A stretch of DNA of 64,000 bases, taken from Gracilimonas mengyeensis. GTDB taxonomy: Bacteria; Bacteroidota; Rhodothermia; Balneolales; Balneolaceae. Below the pieces are notes generated by a model. It ran no database searches and had not been told where the DNA came from. It saw only the letters and a program-made list of their open reading frames with translations. Shown here piece after piece: positions 26,559-32,610 of this stretch. Position numbers and translations under genes: made by a program. The DNA lies in assembly GCF_900182705.1 (NCBI RefSeq), contig NZ_FXTP01000016.1:54110-118109 (forward strand), written 5' to 3'. The stretch's first letter is position 1, and every line of letters begins with the position of its first letter.

Positions 26559-26777
26559 ATGGATACCACGCTTACCATTCGAATTGATAAAGAGCTTCAG
26601 CAGCAACTGGAAGAATCCTCTAAAAGATCAGGTAAATCGAAGAGTGAACTCGTAAGGGAGGCCTTAAAACGTCAGCTTAATATTGAATCCTTTCAGCAAC
26701 TTAGGAAGGAACTTTTACCCTTTGGAGAGGTCCATGGATGGCTCACGGACGAAGATGTTTTTCGTGAAGTATCATGA
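26559..26777 (+). CDS. Ribbon-helix-helix antitoxin
   Basis: A 72-aa protein with a classic RHH start: T-L-T-I-R-I-D-K-E-L-Q-Q-Q-L-E-E-S-S-K-R, then S-K-S-E-L-V-R-E-A-L. The first strand pairs in a dimer to touch operator DNA, and the C-terminal tail (D-E-D-V-F-R-E-V) should wrap the toxin. The last codon overlaps the toxin ATG (ATGA), a normal antitoxin-first arrangement with translational coupling. It probably represses its own promoter in the 75-bp gap upstream. Confidence 0.88.
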   Translation: MDTTLTIRIDKELQQQLEESSKRSGKSKSELVREALKRQLNIESFQQLRKELLPFGEVHGWLTDEDVFREVS

Positions 26778-27175
26778 AAATTTTTGCTGACACTAATGTT
26801 TTAGTTAGTGCTTTTACGGCAAGAGGGATTTGTGCAGATTTACTCGAAGTAATACTTGCGGATCATCAACTAATAACCGGAGAATTTGCATTAAAAGAAC
26901 TGGAAAAAGTATTAATTGATAAGCTCAAAGTCCCTGACGATAAAGTTTCCCGGCTTATACTATTTCTTCGGAAGCATCATGTAGAGCCCATTCCAGATAA
27001 ACCTTCTGATATAAAAGTGAGAGATGATGATGACCGTTGGGTGTTGGAGTCTGCAATTAGAGCGAATGCAGATATTTTAGTTACCGGGGATAAAGATCTT
27101 TTGGATATCTCAGACAAAATTTCTCAGCTAAAGATTATCGCACCAAGAGGATTTTGGGAATTATTGCAAAAATGA
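26774..27175 (+). CDS. PIN-domain toxin (COG1569-type)
   Basis: A 133-aa PIN ribonuclease. The acidic site residues are Asp6 (F-A-D-T-N-V-L), Glu in G-E-F-A-L-K-E-L, Asp in D-D-D-D-R-W-V-L, and Asp in V-T-G-D-K-D-L-L, so the site is intact. Such toxins cleave RNA when the antitoxin is degraded. The start overlaps the antitoxin stop. Loss of the C-terminus is not seen; length is normal for the COG1569 branch rather than shorter VapC. There is no phage or transposase next to it. Confidence 0.9.
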   Translation: MKIFADTNVLVSAFTARGICADLLEVILADHQLITGEFALKELEKVLIDKLKVPDDKVSRLILFLRKHHVEPIPDKPSDIKVRDDDDRWVLESAIRANADILVTGDKDLLDISDKISQLKIIAPRGFWELLQK

Positions 27176-27638
27176 GTTGAATAAGTCCCTTTCTGTATTA
27201 ATAAAGAAATTTTCACGGCTCAGAATGCTGATACAAGCCAAACGGTCCACCCCTATTTCTTGCCCACCTAAAACATGTGCACAGCTTGTGAAGCCATAGA
27301 TTGGCCAATTTTCGTTTACCCTCATTCCATAAAAACCATCTGGGCGAAAACTTCTTTGCCCGGCCGCTTTATTTTACCCACCAAACGTTCCTACGGAACG
27401 CGGATGACTGATGATCGTTTTTCGTTGCTTTAAAGACACTCTATCGGTAGAAAAAATCCAACATAGATCTTTCCAGTCTTTAGCGAAGCGGAGACTGGAA
27501 CGTAAAAGCATTGCGAGTCTTCAGACTCGCGTGGAGCAGGTCAAAAAAGTCTTGATTTGCTCTCTTTCCTAAAAATCTCTGCGGGATAAGTCACCAACAA
27601 TCTCCTAATCTTTAATTTTCAATCTGTAATCTCTATCG
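27176..27638. other. Intergenic region with dispersed-repeat pieces
   Basis: About 460 bp with no credible gene. It contains repeat D copy 1 (27497-27533) and, directly before it, a shortened relative of repeat E (about 27470-27497: AGTCTTTAGCGA, AGCGG, AGACTGG). A short palindromic CGTTCCTACGGAACG lies near 27390. The left part looks like decayed sequence. Confidence 0.6.
27497..27533. repeat. Repeat D, copy 1
   Basis: GGAACGTAAAAGCATTG followed by the perfect hairpin GCGAGTCT-TC-AGACTCGC and GTG. The same block recurs at 39115-39151 with compensating or loop changes (GTGAG...CTCAC), which suggests that the paired structure is conserved. Confidence 0.85.
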
Positions 27639-28211
27639 CTAAATCTTGTCCAGCGGCTTGCGCTCCGGATTTTGAAGCTTTTGATATTCACTCATGCTCA
27701 TTCCCGTGATTTCCTTGAACTGCCGGGAAAGGTGTTGCAGGTTTTTATAGCCCAAACGGTAGGCTATTTCACTGAAGCTGAGCTTGTTGTATTCTACCAA
27801 TTCCTTGGCTTTCTCAATTTTCAGTCGGATGAAATATTTCTCAATGGTGATTTCTTCCCGCTTTGAAAATACCCGGGAAATGGTAGCATAACTCTTCGCC
27901 AGTTTCCTGGCCAGATAGTCCGATACAGAAATATCCTCATGCTCCATCCGGCCGGAATTTAACAGCTCAATAAGATTGGTTTTTACCTGCTCAGCCAGGA
28001 TGGCATCATCGTCTTTAATCAACCCAAAATTAAACCGCTCCAACTCTTTTTCGATGTCTTTCATGCTGGGTTTGCCCCCCTCACGCACTACTTCCGCCTT
28101 GCCCAGCTGCACATGCTCCACCTGAAGCCCCAACCCTTTCAATGCCGTTTCTATGACCATCTCGCAACGGTCACAAACCATATTTTCTATATGTAGCGTC
28201 ATTTTTTCCAT
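27639..28211 (-). CDS. HMA-like domain fused to AraC-family DNA-binding domain
   Basis: A 190-aa protein. Residues 1-70 resemble a heavy-metal-associated domain: M-T-L-H-I-E-N-M-V-C-D-R-C-E-M-V, with the M-x-C-x-x-C metal-binding motif and a matching beta-alpha-beta pattern. Residues about 95-185 are an AraC helix-turn-helix pair with K-A-K-E-L-V-E-Y and the second-HTH signature I-A-Y-R-L-G-Y-K-N-L-Q-H-L-S-R-Q-F-K. An AraC protein with an HMA sensor suggests a regulator that responds to copper or another soft metal. No metal transporter is adjacent in this window. Such fusions are known in Bacteroidota-like genomes near copper genes, but I cannot check here. Confidence 0.88.
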   Translation of the reverse strand: MEKMTLHIENMVCDRCEMVIETALKGLGLQVEHVQLGKAEVVREGGKPSMKDIEKELERFNFGLIKDDDAILAEQVKTNLIELLNSGRMEHEDISVSDYLARKLAKSYATISRVFSKREEITIEKYFIRLKIEKAKELVEYNKLSFSEIAYRLGYKNLQHLSRQFKEITGMSMSEYQKLQNPERKPLDKI

Positions 28212-28315
28212 AGCTATAATGTAAACAGAAATCCAAGAACGTTCATTCTTTGGAATGATGCGTTGCCTGATTTCTGAAATAATGTATCGGATTATGATTT
28301 ACTTGGCTGCTAACA

Positions 28316-28485
28316 CTTACACCCTCCGCCGGTTTTAACGAGTTAAAACCAAGACACCTTCCTCAAGGAAGGACTTATCCGAAGTGGAATTCCACTTGAT
28401 TCCCTAATTCACTTCTAACTGCTTTTAGTACCTCGAAAAAGTCTCTCCTTGAGGAGAGTACGGCTTTAGCCGGGAGAGGTGTTGG
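28316..28485. repeat. Repeat B (about 170 bp), copy 1
   Basis: This block is repeated in the same orientation at 32291-32459. Sub-hairpins: GGTTTTAAC-GA-GTTAAAACC, CCTTCC-TCAA-GGAAGG, CTCTCC-TTGA-GGAGAG, CGGC-TTTA-GCCG. The two ends are roughly inverted (ACACCCTCCGCCGG against CCGGGAGAGGTGTT), so the whole could fold into one long structure. The ends and hairpins are well kept while the middle varies. Confidence 0.88.
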
Positions 28486-28527
28486 CGCCAAAGGCAATTT
28501 CAACAACCAACACTCTCTCCACAAACT

Positions 28528-28576
28528 GGTTCCCAAGCTCTGGCTTGGGAACCTACATGTGAAGCTCCTGCTTCAC
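28528..28576. repeat. Two tandem hairpins before miaA
   Basis: A 10-bp-stem hairpin (28528-28553) is followed six bases later by a 7-bp-stem hairpin (28559-28576). The first has the same plan as family C (GTTCC...CTCTG...GGAAC) with other stem letters. Confidence 0.85.
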
Positions 28577-28644
28577 TACCAACATGCGTATCAAGAAAAC
28601 CTGGAGGTTTAGCCCCCTGTTCCGCAAGCAACAAATGATTACCT

Positions 28645-29583
28645 TTGCAAAAAATCATCACTCAAAAAAATCATCCCGTTTTGCGTATCATACTTTTAGG
28701 TCCTACCGCAGCTGGGAAAACCGAGCTGGCTCTACAGCTTGCGGAAGAACTAAACACCTCCATCATTTCGGCTGATTCCCGGCAATGCTATAAGCACATC
28801 AACATTGGTACTGCAAAACCCACTCAAGAGGAACTCGACCGGGTTCCCCATTACAATATTTCCATCCTGGAATTGGATGAAGATGATTCAGCCATGAATT
28901 TCCAGCGTCGGGCCGCACAATGGGAAGAAGAGATTCTCAAAGATAGCGCTCATGTAATCTATGCCGGCGGAAGCACGCTTCACCTCAAAAGCCTGATTCA
29001 GCCTTTCAATGAGATGCCGGATGCTGATGAAGAAAACCTTTCCAAACTGGAGGCTCAAATTGAAGAAAAAGGCCTGGAAGCCTTATATAAAAAACTGGAA
29101 GAAGTGGACCCCGAATATGCGGAAGGGATGGATGGCATGAACCGGCAACGCATCCTCCGGGCACTGGATGTATGGATGCAAACCGGACAGCCTTTTAGCA
29201 GCTTTCATCAACAGGAAGCCATTGAACCAGATGAAGACACCCTGGTTTTTGGGTTGAAATGGGAGCGGCAGAAGCTGTACGAGCGCATTAACCAACGGGT
29301 AAATCGTATGATGGAAGCCGGACTGGTGGATGAGGTGAAAGAGATTCTTCAAGATCACCCCAAAGACTTGCAAGCCCTGAACACCGTAGGCTACAAGGAA
29401 ATCATGAAATACCTTGATGGGGAATGGACGCTGGAGAAAGCTGTGGAGAAAATCAAAACGCATACCCGTCGCTACGCCAAACGACAGCTTACCTGGTTTC
29501 GGCGATGGGAGTTTATAGAATGGCTGCCGGCAGAAGAGATGTCGGCCGGGGAGATGAAGGGAAAGATTCTTGAGAAGCTTTAG
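28645..29583 (+). CDS. miaA: tRNA dimethylallyltransferase
   Basis: A 312-aa enzyme that prenylates A37 of tRNAs reading UNN codons. P-loop G-P-T-A-A-G-K-T-E near residue 20; D-S-R-Q-C-Y (substrate threshold), G-T-A-K-P-T, Y-A-G-G-S-T-L-H, and L-N-T-V-G-Y-K-E near residue 246 are all canonical. The start is a TTG at 28645, because the only nearby ATG (28635) is in another frame; TTG at 28681 is possible. It is the first gene after repeat B copy 1 and ends in a strong terminator. Second base of the usual G-G-T-G-L-Y loop is changed (here G-G-S-T-L-H), a moderate deviation. Confidence 0.94.
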   Translation: MQKIITQKNHPVLRIILLGPTAAGKTELALQLAEELNTSIISADSRQCYKHINIGTAKPTQEELDRVPHYNISILELDEDDSAMNFQRRAAQWEEEILKDSAHVIYAGGSTLHLKSLIQPFNEMPDADEENLSKLEAQIEEKGLEALYKKLEEVDPEYAEGMDGMNRQRILRALDVWMQTGQPFSSFHQQEAIEPDEDTLVFGLKWERQKLYERINQRVNRMMEAGLVDEVKEILQDHPKDLQALNTVGYKEIMKYLDGEWTLEKAVEKIKTHTRRYAKRQLTWFRRWEFIEWLPAEEMSAGEMKGKILEKL

Positions 29584-29589
29584 ATGGAC

Positions 29590-29627
29590 AGACCTCCAAG
29601 GTTTTAAAAACCTTGGAGGTCTTTTTG
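29590..29627 (+). terminator. Strong hairpin terminator after miaA
   Basis: AGACCTCCAAGGTTTT at 29590-29605 pairs with AAAACCTTGGAGGTCT at 29607-29622: a 16-bp perfect stem with a 1-nt centre, followed by TTTTT. The sequence is longer than needed for termination and is likely itself a member of a dispersed palindrome family. Confidence 0.85.
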
Positions 29628-29741
29628 CAAGAAAACCATCATCCCAAAACCACCTTACCCTTTTTATCAACTCACAACTATCATTTTATTGGAATTATGG
29701 TGAATTTCCACCGCAATACAATCAACCTAAAAAATTAAACC

Positions 29742-30578
29742 ATGAGTGACGGTTACGGACTATTAAAAGGAAAAAAAGGAATAATTTTTGGCGCGCTGGA
29801 TGATCGTAGCATCGCCTGGCGCATTGCCCTGGCGTGTAAGCGGGAAGGCGCCGACTTTGTACTTACAAACGCCCCTATTGCCCTGCGACTGGGAGCCCTG
29901 GATGCCCTCGGGGAAGAAACAGGCGCCCCCATCATTCCCTGTGATGTAACCAAGGATGATGAAATTGAAGACCTGATGGCCAAAACCAAAGACCATCTGG
30001 GCAGCGTAGATTTTATTCTGCACGCCGTGGGGATGTCGCCCAACGTGCGCAAGAAACAAGAATACAACGACCTTAATTACAACTGGCTGCAACAAACGCT
30101 GGATATCTCAGCCATCTCGTTGCACCGCGTGCTACATCACGCCGAAAAATCAGAGATTTTAAATGATGGCGGCAGCGTGGTGGCGCTCTCGTACATCGGG
30201 GCACAACGCATTTTTTCCAAGTATTCGGACATGAACGATGCCAAAGCCCTGCTGGAAAGTATTGCCCGTAATTACGGCAGTCGATTGGCTGACCGTGGCA
30301 TTCGCGTGAACACCGTTTCGCAAGCTCCCACCAAAACTTCGGCGGGGACCGGCATCAAAGGTTTTGACGGCATGTATACTTTTGCTGATAAGATTGCCCC
30401 CATGGGCAACCCATCTGCCGATGAATGTGCCGATTATGTAGTAACCCTCTTCTCGGATCTCACCCGCAAAGTGACCATGCAGAATCTCTATCACGACGGT
30501 GGTTTTGTAACGGCAGGGATCTCTGAAGAAATGATTGCAGATCTCGAAAAACTGTACGCCGACAAAGACGAAGAATAA
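29742..30578 (+). CDS. fabI: Enoyl-[acyl-carrier-protein] reductase (NADH)
   Basis: A 278-aa enoyl-ACP reductase of the FabI type, which completes each elongation cycle of fatty-acid synthesis. Nucleotide-binding region is G-A-L-D-D-R-S-I-A-W-R-I-A; the catalytic pair is Tyr161 and Lys168 in Y-S-D-M-N-D-A-K (Y-x6-K, the FabI spacing) and the substrate loop is N-T-V-S-Q-A-P-T-K-T-S-A. The C-terminal D-G-G-F block is present. The extra tail (D-L-E-K-L-Y-A-D-K-D-E-E) is short. ruvC follows after 7 bp, so they are cotranscribed. Enzymes of this type are targets of triclosan. Confidence 0.95.
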   Translation: MSDGYGLLKGKKGIIFGALDDRSIAWRIALACKREGADFVLTNAPIALRLGALDALGEETGAPIIPCDVTKDDEIEDLMAKTKDHLGSVDFILHAVGMSPNVRKKQEYNDLNYNWLQQTLDISAISLHRVLHHAEKSEILNDGGSVVALSYIGAQRIFSKYSDMNDAKALLESIARNYGSRLADRGIRVNTVSQAPTKTSAGTGIKGFDGMYTFADKIAPMGNPSADECADYVVTLFSDLTRKVTMQNLYHDGGFVTAGISEEMIADLEKLYADKDEE

Positions 30579-30585
30579 AGTAGTT

Positions 30586-31164
30586 ATGGCTAATGACGTC
30601 ATCCTTGGCATCGACCCCGGCTCCCGAAACACTGGCTACGCCCTGTTGACGGAGCAAAACGGGCAGCTCATTGCCCTGCGCTGCGACGTCATTCGTATGG
30701 CCGATATCGATGATCACGCCGAACGCCTGCAGGTTATTTTTGATAAGGTTTCGGCCATCATCAAATCCAATAAACCCACGGCTTGTGCCGTGGAAACGCC
30801 GGTCTATGGCGTGGACCCAATGGCCATGCTGAAACTGGGAAGGGCACAAGCGGCAGCTATGCTGGCCATCACCAATAACGGACTGAATGCCGTGGAATAT
30901 TTCCCCAAAGTGGTGAAAAAATCCATTACCGGCAACGGTAACGCCAGCAAAGAGCAGGTGGCGTTTATGCTGAACAAAATGGTGAAGCTGCCGGATGAGA
31001 AATTATCCAACGATGCCACTGATGCCCTCGCTGTAGCCTGGTGTCACCTAATGAAAGGGAAAGGCATTCCCGGATCCTCCAAGAAGAAAACGCATCAGAA
31101 TAACAAAAAGGGCGACTGGGCCAGTTTTGTGGCGGATAATCCTGATCGCGTTAAAGGGATGTAG
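30586..31164 (+). CDS. ruvC: Crossover junction endodeoxyribonuclease RuvC
   Basis: A 192-aa resolvase of Holliday junctions. I start at the ATG at 30586, giving V-I-L-G-I-D-P-G-S-R-N-T-G-Y with catalytic Asp10. Glu is in A-V-E-T-P-V-Y-G, and the C-terminal acidic pair is in S-N-D-A-T-D-A-L-A-V-A-W-C-H. These are the four RuvC carboxylates, all present. The C-terminus has an extra basic tail of about 30 residues (K-K-K-T-H-Q-N-N-K-K-G). ruvA follows on the same strand but beyond a 355-bp gap full of repeats, which is unusual. ruvB is not in the window. Confidence 0.95.
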   Translation: MANDVILGIDPGSRNTGYALLTEQNGQLIALRCDVIRMADIDDHAERLQVIFDKVSAIIKSNKPTACAVETPVYGVDPMAMLKLGRAQAAAMLAITNNGLNAVEYFPKVVKKSITGNGNASKEQVAFMLNKMVKLPDEKLSNDATDALAVAWCHLMKGKGIPGSSKKKTHQNNKKGDWASFVADNPDRVKGM

Positions 31165-31205
31165 TGTGCGGTGTGCGGTGTGCGGTGTGCGGTGTGCGGT
31201 GTGCG
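31164..31205. repeat. Tandem repeat, six copies of GTGTGCG
   Basis: Six perfect 7-bp units begin on the last base of the ruvC stop codon. A slippage-prone tract here may vary in length between strains. Confidence 0.95.
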
Positions 31206-31519
31206 GATTGTAATCAAGGTTATTATATCCTCAAAAAAGTTTAACTATTGGCAAGATAAATCCCGAAGGGATGTTAACATGAATAGCCCCGGGTTAAACC
31301 CGGGGAAGATGATAGAACTAGAAATAACCTCCGCCCTCATGGTTGCTTTATTGACTATATTTATTCGGAGGTTAGGCAATTTTCAGTAGAAGTTGGAGGC
31401 AGAGCCTCCGGTTGGCATTCCGCAGCGGAGCTACGGAACGAGTGGTAACTGACTTACTTAGTAAGTAAGGGCGCATTGCAATGCGCCTTTACAAGAACAA
31501 AACTAAAAACAGATCATCT
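31165..31519. repeat. Palindrome cluster between ruvC and ruvA
   Basis: After the tandem repeat there are CCCCGGGTT-A-AACCCGGGG (31287-31305), GGAGGC-AGA-GCCTCC (31395-31409), TTCCG...CGGAA (about 31418-31438), CTTAC-TTA-GTAAG (31453-31465) and the 18-bp perfect palindrome at 31470-31487 (GGCGCATTG / CAATGCGCC). A 72-codon open frame here is not believable as a protein. The last palindrome is only about 30 bp before the ruvA ATG. Confidence 0.85.
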
Positions 31520-32116
31520 ATGATCGCATTTTTAAAAGGTTTTATTGAAGAGAAACGCGAAGGCGTCGTCATCTTGGATGTACAGGGCGTGGGCTACCGG
31601 GTGGAAATTTCCTCCATCACCCAGGAACAGCTCAAAAGTGCCGGCTCGGAGGTAAAACTGCTCACCTACCATCACATCACCGATAGCGATCAGCGGTTGT
31701 TTGGTTTCTTTTCCACGGATGAAAAAGCCCTGTTTGAAAAACTCATTACGGTAAAAGGTGTGGGGCCTAAACTTGGACTTACCATCCTCTCGGGGCTACC
31801 GGCAGATCAACTCATTGGAGCCATCACCAACAGCGACGACAAAACGCTTTCCCGTGTAAACGGCATCGGCAAGAAAACGGCCCAGCGCATCATTGTAGAA
31901 CTCAAAGACAAGATGGCCGAATATGCCAAATCAGCCGGGGTACAGGCAACAGGATCTCAGGAAGCCGGTGTAACCGGAGAAGCCATCTCTGCCCTCGAAT
32001 CCCTGGGCTTCAAAAAACGAGAAGCCGAACAAGCTGTAATGCAGGCGCTCAAAGAAGTTGATGGCGACGACTCTTCCAAAGTGATCAAGAAAGCTTTGGC
32101 GAGTTTAAATAAGTAG
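31520..32116 (+). CDS. ruvA: Holliday junction branch migration protein RuvA
   Basis: A 198-aa protein that binds the four-way junction and loads the RuvB motor. From ATG 31520: M-I-A-F-L-K-G-F-I (domain I OB-fold), then the tandem helix-hairpin-helix of domain II, V-K-G-V-G-P-K-L-G-L and V-N-G-I-G-K-K-T-A-Q-R-I-I. Domain III near 150-198 includes E-A-I-S-A-L-E-S-L-G-F-K-K-R-E-A-E. The acidic pin region in domain I cannot be judged by eye. The upstream ATG at 31481 adds 13 residues and is not supported. Normal length. Confidence 0.95.
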   Translation: MIAFLKGFIEEKREGVVILDVQGVGYRVEISSITQEQLKSAGSEVKLLTYHHITDSDQRLFGFFSTDEKALFEKLITVKGVGPKLGLTILSGLPADQLIGAITNSDDKTLSRVNGIGKKTAQRIIVELKDKMAEYAKSAGVQATGSQEAGVTGEAISALESLGFKKREAEQAVMQALKEVDGDDSSKVIKKALASLNK

Positions 32117-32610
32117 CTGAAGAATATCTACTTGCCCCGAAAATTCGGGGAACATTGAATAGTGAATAAGGAATTTTGAAGTTTTCTTTGTGGGATATTT
32201 AACTGTTGGAGTATTTCCTACTGACTCGATTTTAAGCATCTATTGAGGGCACATTAGTCTTCTTCAGAATATTATTTATGATTCGACCATCTTACACCCT
32301 CCGCTGGTTTTAACAAGTTAAAACCAAGCACCTCCCTCAAGGGAGGACTTATCCGCGATAGAATTCGACATAAAACCCTAATTTATTTTCAACTGGTTTA
32401 GGCACCACGAAAAAGTCTCTCCTTGAGGAGAGTACGGCTTTAGCCGGGAGAGGTGTTGGTGTAGAAGATTAGCATGCCTAACCAATTTTCTGCTTCCCAT
32501 TTTAACTGTGATCGGTGTGATGAACTTGATGCTCTGAGATATTCCATCATCAATTTGAATTTAAAGTTTCCCAAATAAAACAAGGCTACCCCCCCTTACC
32601 TCCATATTCC
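32117..32610. other. Intergenic region with repeat B copy 2
   Basis: About 490 bp between ruvA and the end of the FAD/Fe-S gene. The central part is repeat B copy 2; a short palindromic CCCCGAAAATTCGGGG lies near 32134-32149, within 25 bp of the ruvA stop, and might terminate transcription weakly. I see nothing coding. Confidence 0.6.
32291..32459. repeat. Repeat B (about 170 bp), copy 2
   Basis: Same orientation as copy 1 at 28316-28485. The first 65 and last 50 bases are nearly identical, while the middle is divergent. The two copies bracket miaA, fabI, ruvC and ruvA as 4-kb direct repeats. Confidence 0.88.

Larger units (their letters stand above)
28212..28644. other. Repeat-rich intergenic region upstream of miaA
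   Basis: About 430 bp holding repeat B copy 1 (28316-28485) and two tandem hairpins: GGTTCCCAAG-CTCTGG-CTTGGGAACC at 28528-28553 and GTGAAGC-TCCT-GCTTCAC at 28559-28576. A frame of 63 codons across the end is a shadow of miaA. Confidence 0.75.

Noticed and set aside
28584..28775. 63-codon frame over the start of miaA
   Set aside because: Wrong frame; the miaA frame with P-loop begins at 28645.
29083..29670. 195-codon minus-strand frame opposite miaA
   Set aside because: Antisense of a conserved enzyme gene and runs through the terminator hairpin; Phe/Pro/Leu-rich peptide with no motif.
31164..31205. CRISPR array
   Set aside because: The units are 7 bp head-to-tail without spacers, so it is a simple tandem repeat. 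I found no CRISPR or cas gene in the window.
31171..31389. 72-codon plus-strand frame between ruvC and ruvA
   Set aside because: It is made of the tandem repeat and palindromes; its peptide (V-R-C-A-V-C-G-V-R) reflects the repeat.
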